Notes under the pieces: model-generated | Seen by the model: only the letters and a program-made list of their open reading frames with translations | Databases searched by the model: none | Told to the model about the DNA's origin: nothing | Assembly: GCA_016195265.1 (NCBI GenBank) | Contig: JACPZW010000073.1 | Span: forward strand, 68,798-132,797 | Direction: 5' to 3' | Source: Acidobacteriota bacterium | GTDB taxonomy: Bacteria > Acidobacteriota > Vicinamibacteria > Vicinamibacterales > CAVVIG01 | Length of the DNA stretch: 64,000 nt | Made by a program: the position numbers and the translations under genes | Part shown: one piece after another, positions 17,627 to 25,654 of the stretch | Numbering within the stretch: the stretch's first letter is position 1 | Layout: every line of letters begins with the position of its first letter

Positions 17627-18673
17627 TCACAGTTGCAGGACCAGCCAGTCCGCCACGACTTTGGCGCCCGCATTGCCCTTGAGCGCCGCCAACGCCTGAT
17701 CGATCGCCGTAAACGCGCGCACGCCCCGCTCGCCGCGGTACGCCGGCGCCAGCCGCTCGAGCGCGGCCTGAACGTCAGGGTTCGCCAGCGCGCGGGCGTC
17801 CGCGCGGGTTGCCAGAAGTTCGACGTCGCGCACGAGCACCGCCATCGCGCGCAGGTGCAGCGCGAGGTGATCGCGTTCGGCGGCGCCCGATCCCGCTTTC
17901 GTCAGCAGCGCTTTCGCGCCTTCGAGACGGCGCGCGGGATCGGCGCCGGCGGCCGCGTGCGCCAGCACGCGCTCCGCGCGCTCACGCGCGTCCACCAGAT
18001 CGTCGCTGCTCGCTTCGAGCGCGCGCGCCAGACTGCCGTCCGCCGTCGCGGCCACGGCGCGCGCCTCACGCTCGCTCTGCCCCCGGGCCATCAGCGCCGC
18101 CGCGATGTCGGACGCCGCCAGCGGACCGAAGCGCAGCTGCGGGCACCGCGACCGCACGGTCGGCAGCAGCACGTCGGGCCGAGCCGTCACCAGCATGAAG
18201 ACGGACGACGGCGGCGGCTCTTCGAGCGTCTTGAGCAGCGCGTGCTGCGCCTGCGGCACGAGCGCGTCGGCATCGTCGACGATCACCGCGCGCCGGCGCC
18301 CTTCGAACGGACGGTAGCCCGCGCGATCGACGATGTCGCGCACCTGATCGATTTTGATCGCGCCGGTCTCGCCCGGCTCGACGAGGAGCACGTCGGGATG
18401 GACGCGGCGCGAGATGCGCACGCAGGCCGGGCACGTGCCGCAGGAATCGATGAGCGTGCCGGGTGCGTCGTGCCGGGTGCCTGATGCAGGTGCAGAGTGC
18501 CGGGTGCGAAGTGCGAGACAGTTCAGCGCCTGCGCGACCGCGATCGCCGTCAGCTTCTTGCCGATGCCGTCCGGACCGGTGAGCAGCAGACTCGGCGGCA
18601 GCGTGCCGCCGGCAATCGAGCGCGACAACAGGTCGAGCAGACGAACGTGACCGGCGACGTCACTGAATGGCAT
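17627..18673 (-). CDS. holB: DNA polymerase III subunit delta'
   Basis: A 348-residue clamp-loader AAA+ protein. It shows LLLTGPDGIGKKLTAIAVAQALNC (P-loop), the zinc-module SCGTCPAC, VDDADALVPQAQHALLKTLEEPP and the TARPDVLLPTVRSRCP sensor motif. Residues about 53-73, between the first zinc cysteine (C51/52 region of LNC) and SCGTCPAC, are low-complexity and come from the GTGCCGG repeat at 18455-18517; other delta' proteins have only about eight residues there. The enzyme should still fold, since all four cysteines remain. It is the first gene of a minus-strand group running to smpB and diverges from the gene at 18740. Confidence 0.9.
   Translation of the reverse strand: MPFSDVAGHVRLLDLLSRSIAGGTLPPSLLLTGPDGIGKKLTAIAVAQALNCLALRTRHSAPASGTRHDAPGTLIDSCGTCPACVRISRRVHPDVLLVEPGETGAIKIDQVRDIVDRAGYRPFEGRRRAVIVDDADALVPQAQHALLKTLEEPPPSSVFMLVTARPDVLLPTVRSRCPQLRFGPLAASDIAAALMARGQSEREARAVAATADGSLARALEASSDDLVDARERAERVLAHAAAGADPARRLEGAKALLTKAGSGAAERDHLALHLRAMAVLVRDVELLATRADARALANPDVQAALERLAPAYRGERGVRAFTAIDQALAALKGNAGAKVVADWLVLQL
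18455..18517. repeat. GTGCCGG-type repeat inside holB
   Basis: Imperfect copies of GTGCCGGGTGC and related words, in frame in the zinc-module loop of delta'. The same word family forms the tail of the heptose adenylyltransferase gene at 63381-63452. Confidence 0.8.
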
Positions 18674-18739
18674 GACTTGTGGGGGTCCGGTCCGAATCGT
18701 ATCACGCGCGTTGCGGCTCCTGGTGCATCATGACGGTCG

Positions 18740-21295
18740 ATGTCTTCGCGGTTGACGCGCGTCCTCGCCTGGCGCTGGACGCCATGGCTGTTCAACATCG
18801 CGGTGGCGCTGGCGATGCGGGCGCTGCTGCCCGTCGACCTGAGCAGCCGCGGCGAGCGCTACACGTACTACGGCATGAGCCGCGTGTTTCCGCTCTCGAC
18901 CTGCGCGTCGTTTCATTGCTTTCGATTTCTGCCCCCTCTGTTCACCGCGCTCGTGCCCGGAGAGATCGCTGACGCGTTCATCGTCACGAACGTCGTCTTC
19001 CAGGTCCTGGCCGGTGTCGCGCTGTGGCATTTGGCGGAGCGGTTGAGCGGCACGCGGCGGGTCGCATGGTTGACGACGGCGTGGTACTGGGTGACGTGGG
19101 CGCCGATCCTGAGCCTGAGCGATCCGCTGCTGATCACCGATCCGGTTCAGGCGTTCTGGTGTTTCTCGTCGCTGTACCTGCTGCTCACGGGGCGCCACGG
19201 CCTCGCGCTCGCGATGCTCGTGTCGGGCGCCGCCGTCAAGGAAAGCGTGCTGCTGGTGCCGCTGATCTACGCCGCGTACGTCGTCATGACGGCGCCGCGG
19301 GCGGCGTGGAAACCGATCAGGCTCGGCGCCGTGATCGTCGCGCCGATCGTCGTCTGGATCGGCCTGCGGACGGCGCTTCACGCGCACGGCTACTCGACCG
19401 CCTCCGACGCTCCGTACCTCCGGCAGACCTACTTCTTCGGCGTGTGGCTCAAGGGCCTCGCCCAATGGCCGCAGAACCTGCGCTTCGCGGCCTTGTACAT
19501 CTTCGGCTCGTTCGGCGCCGGATGGATCCTGGCCGCCGTCGGCCTCGCGCGTCCGCATCGCGACGAGCGCGCCCTCGCGAGTGCGGCGATGCCGGCCATG
19601 GTCTTCCTCGCGCTCTACCAGGTACCGGACCGCGCGCTCGCCACCTTTCCCTATGCCGTCCTGATTCCCGCCGCGCGCGTCGTCAGCCTGTGGCCCGCGC
19701 CGCTGACAGTCCTTCTGCTGATCGTGAACGCGGCGTTCACGATACGCATGAACACGGCGCCGGACTGGCTGCCCTCGTCGACGGTACTGTTTGCCGCGCT
19801 CGCCGTCCTGACGGCAGCCGGCGTCTGGACCCTGCGCCGGCGGACCGCCGCGCCACTCGCCGACCGTGCGTCACGCGCGTCGAACCGCGCGCGCGGTATC
19901 GACGAGGTCGTCGCGCTCTCCGCCGTGGCGCTCACGGCCGCCACTGCGCTTATCGCGATATTCCTCTGGCGCTCGGTGCACCTGCCGCCCGTCGTTCCTC
20001 TGGCCGTGCCCCGCGAGGTCGCCGTCGTCGACGACGACGCCGCCACGCCCGCGCTCGCCCTATCGATCGACGAGCGGTCGGTCGTGTTCGTCGGCCGCGA
20101 CGCGTCAGGCGTGCTGCGCCTCTGGCGCCAGGACGTCGCGTCGAACGACGCCGCGCCGCTTGCAGGCACCGACAACGCCAGCGGACCGTTCTGGGCGCCG
20201 GATGGCGCACGGGTTGGATTCTTCGCCGACGGCAAACTCAAGACGATCGACCTTCGATCGGCGACCGTCCGCGTCGTGGCCGACGCGCCGGATCCGCGCG
20301 GCGGCGCGTGGGGCGCGGGCGACGTCATCGTCTTTGCCCCGTCAGCGGACCGCGGGCTGTCCCGGGTCTTGGCGCTTGGCGGCACGCCCGTGCCGATCAC
20401 GCGCCTCGATCGGTCGGCCGGCCAGGTCTCGCATCGATGGCCGTCGTTCCTGCCCGACCACGAACGCTTCTTCTTCTCGGCGTGGGAGTCGCAGGGCGGA
20501 GCGCAAGTGGTGTACCTCGGCTCGATCTCGTCGGCGGACACTCGGCGCGTGGGCGACCACATGAACAACGCGGCGTTCGCGGGCGGTTTTCTCACGTATC
20601 TGCGCGATGGGCAATTGTTTGCCAGGCCTTTTGACCTGCGGCGTCAAGAGGCGCTGGGACAGGAGCGGCTGGCCCTGGATCGCGTGGCATTCTCCGCGGA
20701 GTTCGCGCGTGGCGCGTTCGCGATGCACGCGCGCACACTCGTCTACGCCTCCACCACCTCGCAGTGGCAACTCACCGCAACGACCTCGGTGGGACGGTGG
20801 CGGGATCGAGCCGGACGGGCGTCCGCGGTGCGGCCTGAAGCGCCGTACAACCGTGCGCCGTCGGGCACGGCGCCGCCCGGCGGCAGCGAACCTGCACTCT
20901 CGCCGGATGGGCGCTGGGTGGCGTACACGTCTTTCGTGTCCGACGTGGCGCAGGTGTTCGTGCGATCCAGGTCCGGAGATCGACCGGCGGTGCAGGTCAC
21001 GCGGGAAGGCGGCGTGCACCCTCAATGGCGCGCCGACGGCCGCGAGCTTTTCGTTCTGACCGGAAATCGCTACGTGGCGGTCTGCGACGTCGACGCCGCG
21101 GCGGAGTTTCGGGCGAGTGCGCCTCGACGGCTTTTTGCGGTAGATTTCCCTCCGGGCGACACGACACGCGAGGTCAGTGACTTTGTCGTCTCGCCGGACG
21201 GCGGGCACATATTCGTTCGGGAGATTCTGGGTCAACGTCCGTCGGCACCGCTCTTCGTCGTCCGGGACTGGCGCAGCCGGCTCGGGTCGCCTTGA
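18740..21295 (+). CDS. fusion of polytopic membrane domain and PD40/TolB-like beta-propeller
   Basis: An 851-residue protein. Residues 1 to about 430 contain about ten to twelve hydrophobic segments in a pattern like ArnT/DUF2079-type membrane glycosyltransferases (an acidic GERYTYYG loop after TM1). The remaining 420 residues form a PD40-like propeller with blades such as GPFWAPDGARVGFFADGKLKTIDL and EPALSPDGRWVAYTSF. In Acidobacteriota this propeller type is usually fused to a Ser/Thr kinase or a DNA-binding domain; neither is present here. The propeller should lie outside the cytoplasm or at the membrane face. I do not recognise a characterised homologue, and the function is unknown. Confidence 0.75.
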   Translation: MSSRLTRVLAWRWTPWLFNIAVALAMRALLPVDLSSRGERYTYYGMSRVFPLSTCASFHCFRFLPPLFTALVPGEIADAFIVTNVVFQVLAGVALWHLAERLSGTRRVAWLTTAWYWVTWAPILSLSDPLLITDPVQAFWCFSSLYLLLTGRHGLALAMLVSGAAVKESVLLVPLIYAAYVVMTAPRAAWKPIRLGAVIVAPIVVWIGLRTALHAHGYSTASDAPYLRQTYFFGVWLKGLAQWPQNLRFAALYIFGSFGAGWILAAVGLARPHRDERALASAAMPAMVFLALYQVPDRALATFPYAVLIPAARVVSLWPAPLTVLLLIVNAAFTIRMNTAPDWLPSSTVLFAALAVLTAAGVWTLRRRTAAPLADRASRASNRARGIDEVVALSAVALTAATALIAIFLWRSVHLPPVVPLAVPREVAVVDDDAATPALALSIDERSVVFVGRDASGVLRLWRQDVASNDAAPLAGTDNASGPFWAPDGARVGFFADGKLKTIDLRSATVRVVADAPDPRGGAWGAGDVIVFAPSADRGLSRVLALGGTPVPITRLDRSAGQVSHRWPSFLPDHERFFFSAWESQGGAQVVYLGSISSADTRRVGDHMNNAAFAGGFLTYLRDGQLFARPFDLRRQEALGQERLALDRVAFSAEFARGAFAMHARTLVYASTTSQWQLTATTSVGRWRDRAGRASAVRPEAPYNRAPSGTAPPGGSEPALSPDGRWVAYTSFVSDVAQVFVRSRSGDRPAVQVTREGGVHPQWRADGRELFVLTGNRYVAVCDVDAAAEFRASAPRRLFAVDFPPGDTTREVSDFVVSPDGGHIFVREILGQRPSAPLFVVRDWRSRLGSP

Positions 21296-21310
21296 GACTG
21301 GAGATCACTC

Positions 21311-21763
21311 ATGGTTCGTGCAAAGTGGCTGCCCCTGGTTCTTGTGCTCGCGGCCGCGGGCGTGTCCGCGCAGCCCAGCCGGACGTATAGGGCGCGCCTC
21401 TCCCCGGTCGCGCTCGATATCGCCATGCAGGCGACCGTCAGCGGATCCGGCAGCGTCACGGCCGTGCTCGCCGGCACGAAGCTGACGATCGCGGGCGCGT
21501 TCGACGGATTGAAATCGCCGGCGACGATCGCGCAGATTCACAAGGGGCCGATCAGGGGTGTGCGTGGGCCGTCGATTTTCGATCTGACGGTGTCGCCCGG
21601 CGCCGCTGGCACAACCGCCGGATCGATCGGCGGATCGGTGACGCTCACGCCCGTGCAGGTCATTGATCTGGAAAAGGGCCGGCTCTACGTGCAGCTGCAC
21701 AGCGAGAAAGCGCCCGACGGCAATCTCTGGGGCTGGCTGCTGCTGCAGGAAGGAAAACGCTGA
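21311..21763 (+). CDS. secreted CHRD-domain protein
   Basis: A 150-residue protein with a Sec signal peptide (KWLPLVLVLAAAGVSAQ) and a single CHRD domain: the IAQIHKGPIRG... segment and GRLYVQLHSEKAPDGNLWGWL are the typical end motifs. CHRD domains occur in chordin and in many secreted bacterial proteins of unknown function. It follows the membrane/propeller gene by 15 bases and is coupled to the next gene through CTGA, so it is mid-operon. The role is not known. Confidence 0.85.
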   Translation: MVRAKWLPLVLVLAAAGVSAQPSRTYRARLSPVALDIAMQATVSGSGSVTAVLAGTKLTIAGAFDGLKSPATIAQIHKGPIRGVRGPSIFDLTVSPGAAGTTAGSIGGSVTLTPVQVIDLEKGRLYVQLHSEKAPDGNLWGWLLLQEGKR

Positions 21764-22353
21764 CCAAGGCGTACGCGGACCGGCTCATTCGCCTGCAGAC
21801 GGCCGGGTGGAAACAGTGGCTCGACGTCCAGGCGCCCTTCCGCTGGAATCTTCAGCGACTTGATCCCGGGTTCACGCTCGACGTCGGCTGCGGGATCGGC
21901 CGCAACCTCGCGCACCTTCCCGGACGGAGCGTCGGCGTGGACACCAACGAGCACTGCGTCCGCGCGGCGAACGCGCGCGGTTTCGTCGCGTTCACGCCGG
22001 ACGCGTTCCAGGCGTCGGAGTACCGCCGGCCGGGCCGCTTCGATTCGATTCTGCTGGCGCACGTCGCCGAGCACATGACCGAAGATCACGTGGTCGCCCT
22101 CGTGCAGGAGTACGAGACGCTTCTCAAGCCCGACGGCAGGCTGATCGTGATGACGCCGCAGGAAGCGGGATTCCGAAGCGATTCGACGCACGTCGAGTTG
22201 ATGGACTTCGCCCGGCTGACACGCATTTCCGAGCGCCTGGGCTTCACGGTGGAGCGCCGCTTCTCGTTTCCTTTCCCCCGCTGGGCCGGCCGGTTGTTCA
22301 CGTACAACGAATTCGTCGTCGTGAGCCGGAAGCCGGCGCGCGCCGCGGCATGA
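21760..22353 (+). CDS. class I SAM-dependent methyltransferase with probable CTG start
   Basis: A 197-residue protein if it starts at CTG 21760 (L/M-TKAYADRLIRLQTAG). Motif I is FTLDVGCGIGRNLAHLPG, followed by VDTNEHC and ILLAHVAEHMTEDHV. Starting at the first GTG (21937) would delete motif I, so the start must lie upstream. The frame has no ATG, GTG or TTG between its preceding stop (about 21663) and motif I. CTG 21760 overlaps the CHRD stop as CTGA and has a good AGGAAGG about seven bases upstream. The gene overlaps the GT2 gene by ATGA, so the two probably work on the same glycan. Confidence 0.78.
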   Translation: MTKAYADRLIRLQTAGWKQWLDVQAPFRWNLQRLDPGFTLDVGCGIGRNLAHLPGRSVGVDTNEHCVRAANARGFVAFTPDAFQASEYRRPGRFDSILLAHVAEHMTEDHVVALVQEYETLLKPDGRLIVMTPQEAGFRSDSTHVELMDFARLTRISERLGFTVERRFSFPFPRWAGRLFTYNEFVVVSRKPARAAA

Positions 22354-23375
22354 CCACGCCGCTCGTCAGCGCGATTGTCGTCAACTGGAACGGCGGTGTC
22401 ATGCTTCAGGGCGCGCTGGCGTCCCTCTTCGCCCAGACGTGGCCGGCCGTCGAAGTCATCCTCGTGGATAACGGATCCACGGACGGATCGGCCGACCTGG
22501 CGCAGACGCGCTTCGGCGACGCGCTGATCGTCATCCGCAACGCGAAGAACGAAGGGTTCGCGCGCGGGAACAACATCGGGTTCGCGCGGGCGAAGGGCGA
22601 ATGGGTGTTCCTGCTGAACTCCGACGCGGTGTGCGACCCTGATGCGATTGCCGAGCTCGTGCGGTTTGTCGCCGGCAAGCCGCACGTCGGCCAGGTGGCC
22701 TGCCGCGTGGTGCGCGCTGATCAGCCGAACTTCTTCGACTCTGCCGGCCTGCTTCTCTACCCGGATGGCGTGTCGCGTCCCCGCGGCTGGCAGGAGAAGG
22801 ATCAGGGTCAGTACGATCGCGCCGAAAGCGTGCTCGCGCCGCACGGCTGCGCCTGCGCGCTCCGCAAGGCGATGCTCGATCGCATCGGCGGGTACGACGA
22901 GGACTTCTTCTGCTACTTCGAGGATCTCGATCTCGGCGTGCGGGGCCAACTCGCGGGCTGGACGTGCTGGTACGTGCCGGAGATCCGTGCGCGGCACCGC
23001 AAGTCGGCGACGTCGGGCAACTACTCCGTCTTCAAGGCGTATCACGTCGAGCGCAACCGCCTGTATTGCCTCTGGAAGTGGATGCCGCGCTATCTCGTGT
23101 TCGTCTCGCCGCTGTTCACGCTGAACCGCTACGCCATGCAGGGCTACGCGGCGGCGACGCACCAGGGCCTGTCCGCGGAATTCGTCAAGGAGTACTCCGT
23201 CGCCCGGCTGGGCGTCGTGCTGATCCAGGCCTGGCTGGCCGCGCTGTATCGCCTGCCGCGCATGCTGGCCAAGCGACGGCGGATCGCGCAATTGCGCACG
23301 ATAAGCGTGCGCGAGTGGTACGGCCTGATCTCGCGCCACAAGCTCGACGCGATCGAGCTGGCGCTGAAATATTGA
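22350..23375 (+). CDS. GT2-family glycosyltransferase, rhamnosyltransferase-like
   Basis: A 341-residue GT-A enzyme. The N-terminus VSAIVVNWNGG and VEVILVDNGSTDGS bind the nucleotide sugar, LLNSDAV carries the DxD-like acid, and GGYDEDFFCYFEDLDLGVR is the catalytic-base region typical of WbbL-like rhamnosyl- and galactofuranosyl-transferases. The C-terminal region contains a hydrophobic stretch that may associate with the membrane. It is the last gene of the operon starting near 18740. The acceptor and donor are not known. Confidence 0.88.
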   Translation: MTTPLVSAIVVNWNGGVMLQGALASLFAQTWPAVEVILVDNGSTDGSADLAQTRFGDALIVIRNAKNEGFARGNNIGFARAKGEWVFLLNSDAVCDPDAIAELVRFVAGKPHVGQVACRVVRADQPNFFDSAGLLLYPDGVSRPRGWQEKDQGQYDRAESVLAPHGCACALRKAMLDRIGGYDEDFFCYFEDLDLGVRGQLAGWTCWYVPEIRARHRKSATSGNYSVFKAYHVERNRLYCLWKWMPRYLVFVSPLFTLNRYAMQGYAAATHQGLSAEFVKEYSVARLGVVLIQAWLAALYRLPRMLAKRRRIAQLRTISVREWYGLISRHKLDAIELALKY

Positions 23376-23439
23376 ATTCGGACACTTCCAGTCTCTTTTG
23401 CTGTAGATTTCCCCGAAGCTGACTCAGGAGCGTTTCTTC

Positions 23440-25584
23440 ATGACGACAAGACGGGTGTGGAGTGCCTGGATGGCCGCGACCGCGGCGCTGGGCTTCGCAG
23501 GTGTCGCGGGCGTCGCCGGCGTTGTTGCCAGGGCCGGGCAGCAACCGGCGACGCCGGTCTTTACCGCCGAACAGGCCGCCACCGGCCGCGCGGCCTATCA
23601 GGCCAACTGCGCGAGCTGTCACCTGCCGGATCTCGCCGGCCGCAACGAAGCGCCGCAGCTTGCCGGCGCCAACTTCATGAACACGTGGCGCACCCGCACG
23701 ACGCGCGATCTGTTCGAGTACATCCAGGGCACGATGCCGCCCAATGCGCCGGGCCTCGACGCGACGCAGTACCTGCAGATTGCGACGTTCATTCTGCAGG
23801 CCAACGGGGCGGCGGCCGGATCGCAGGCGCTCACGCCGACGACGGCGGCGCAGATCGGAACCGTGGCAACCGGTGTCGTTCAGACCAGCGCGGCCGCGGG
23901 CGGCGGTGCGGCCGGCGGCCGCGGCGCGGGCCAGGGTCGCAGCGGCGCCCCGGGTCAGGCGGGCGGACGCGGCGGCGCGCCCGCCGCGGGGGTGCTCGGT
24001 CTCACCGTGGCCGGCGACGTGAAGAACTACGTTCCCGTCACCGACGAGATGCTGCGCAACGAAGACCCGGGCGACTGGCTCATGGCGCGGCGGAACTATC
24101 AGGGATGGAGCTACACACCGCTGACGCAAGTGTCGCGCGACAACGCGAAGGATTTGCAGCTCGCCTGGGTGTGGGCGATGAACGAGGGCCAGACGAACGA
24201 GCCGACGCCGCTCGTCCACAATGGGACGATCTATCTCACCAACACGCAGAACGTCGTGCAGGCGCTGGACGGCAGAACGGGCGACCTGATCTGGGAGAAC
24301 CATGTCGGCCCGAACGCGACGACCGGCATCGCGGCGATGCGCAACATGGCGATCTACCAGGACAACGTGTACGCCGCGACGACCGACGCGCGGCTGGTCG
24401 CGCTCGATGCGCGCACGGGCCGGAAGGTGTGGGACACGCCGATTGCCGATCGCGCGAAGGGGTATGCCAACACCGCCGGCCCGATCGTCATCAAAGGCGT
24501 CGTCGTGAACGGGCTGGTCGGCTGCGATCGCTACGGCAACGACGGCTGCTGGATCAGCGGCTACGACGCGGCGACAGGCAAACAGCTGTGGAAGTTCAAC
24601 ACCATCGCCAGAACCGGACAAGCCGGAGCCGAAACGTGGGGCAAGCTGGCGGACAACCTGCGCGTCGGCGGCGAGACGTGGATCGCCGGCAGCTACGATC
24701 CGGATCTCGATCTCACGTACTGGGGCGTGGCGCAGGCCAAGCCGTGGATGCGCGCGAGCCGCGGTACAACGAACTTCGACAACGCGCTCTACACGAGCTC
24801 CGACCTCGACGAAGTGTTCGAGCGTGTCCTGGTGGACATCGGCGATCAAAAGGTCGTCTTCACGATCGGCAAGGCCGGCATCCTGTGGAAGCTCGACCGG
24901 CGGAACGGCCAGTTCATCGGCTACAAGGAAACGCTGTTCCAGAACGTCTTCGATTCGATCGATCCGAAGACGGGCACGCCGCAGTACCGTGCGGACATCC
25001 TCGAGCAGAAGACCGGCCAGTGGGTGCAATCGTGCCCGAGCACGGAAGGCGGGCACAACTGGCAGGCGATGAGCTATCACCAGCCGACCGGCATGTTGAT
25101 CATTCCGTTGAGCCAGTCGTGCATGGAGATGTCGGGCCGCGTGATCGAACCGGCCAACGGCTCCGGCGGGACGGGGGCCGATCGCCGGTTCTTCGAAATG
25201 CCCGGGAGCGACGGCAACGTCGGCAAGCTCGCGGCGTTCGACGTCAAGACGATGAAGGAAGTCTGGAGCAAGGAACAGCGCACGCCGTTTCTGACGGCGG
25301 TGCTGACGACGGCGAGCGGCGTGGGATTCGTCGGCGATCTCGATCGCACGTTCCGCGCGTTCGACGTCCGCACCGGCGAGACGCTGTGGCAGACGCGGCT
25401 GGGCACGGCGGTGATGGGCTATCCCGTCGCGTTCAGCATCGGCGGCAAGCAGTACATCGCGGTGACCGCGGGCGCGCAGGGCGGCGGGAGCCCTCGTCAG
25501 GTGCCGCGCACGATCATTCCGGAAGTGAGGCCCGCTCAGACTGGCAACGCCTTGTACGTGTTTGCGTTGCCAGACAAGAAATGA
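23440..25584 (+). CDS. PQQ-dependent dehydrogenase with N-terminal cytochrome c domain
   Basis: A 714-residue periplasmic quinohaemoprotein. A signal peptide is followed by haem c motif CASCH (residues 57-61), a Gly/Ala-rich linker (about 145-185) and an eight-bladed PQQ propeller ([10 protein letters not shown]..., [41 protein letters not shown]). In known type II alcohol dehydrogenases the haem domain is C-terminal, so this order is reversed. The [10 protein letters not shown] segment may hold the metal- and PQQ-binding acid. Electrons from an alcohol or aldehyde would pass to the haem. The start has GGAG about ten bases upstream (CAGGAGCGTTTCTTC). Substrate is unknown. Confidence 0.85.
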   Translation: MTTRRVWSAWMAATAALGFAGVAGVAGVVARAGQQPATPVFTAEQAATGRAAYQANCASCHLPDLAGRNEAPQLAGANFMNTWRTRTTRDLFEYIQGTMPPNAPGLDATQYLQIATFILQANGAAAGSQALTPTTAAQIGTVATGVVQTSAAAGGGAAGGRGAGQGRSGAPGQAGGRGGAPAAGVLGLTVAGDVKNYVPVTDEMLRNEDPGDWLMARRNYQGWSYTPLTQVSRDNAKDLQLAWVWAMNEGQTNEPTPLVHNGTIYLTNTQNVVQALDGRTGDLIWENHVGPNATTGIAAMRNMAIYQDNVYAATTDARLVALDARTGRKVWDTPIADRAKGYANTAGPIVIKGVVVNGLVGCDRYGNDGCWISGYDAATGKQLWKFNTIARTGQAGAETWGKLADNLRVGGETWIAGSYDPDLDLTYWGVAQAKPWMRASRGTTNFDNALYTSSDLDEVFERVLVDIGDQKVVFTIGKAGILWKLDRRNGQFIGYKETLFQNVFDSIDPKTGTPQYRADILEQKTGQWVQSCPSTEGGHNWQAMSYHQPTGMLIIPLSQSCMEMSGRVIEPANGSGGTGADRRFFEMPGSDGNVGKLAAFDVKTMKEVWSKEQRTPFLTAVLTTASGVGFVGDLDRTFRAFDVRTGETLWQTRLGTAVMGYPVAFSIGGKQYIAVTAGAQGGGSPRQVPRTIIPEVRPAQTGNALYVFALPDKK

Positions 25585-25618
25585 GATTGCAGATTTCAGA
25601 ATTCAGATTTCAGATTGA
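25583..25618. repeat. TTCAGATT-family repeat
   Basis: Four imperfect copies of CAGATTT/CAGAATT words just after the PQQ dehydrogenase stop. The same family appears at 27743-27840, 39544-39592 and 61456-61545. Confidence 0.85.
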
Positions 25619-25654
25619 CGAAGAGCAGCCGAAGTAATCCGAGGGAGAGCTGAA

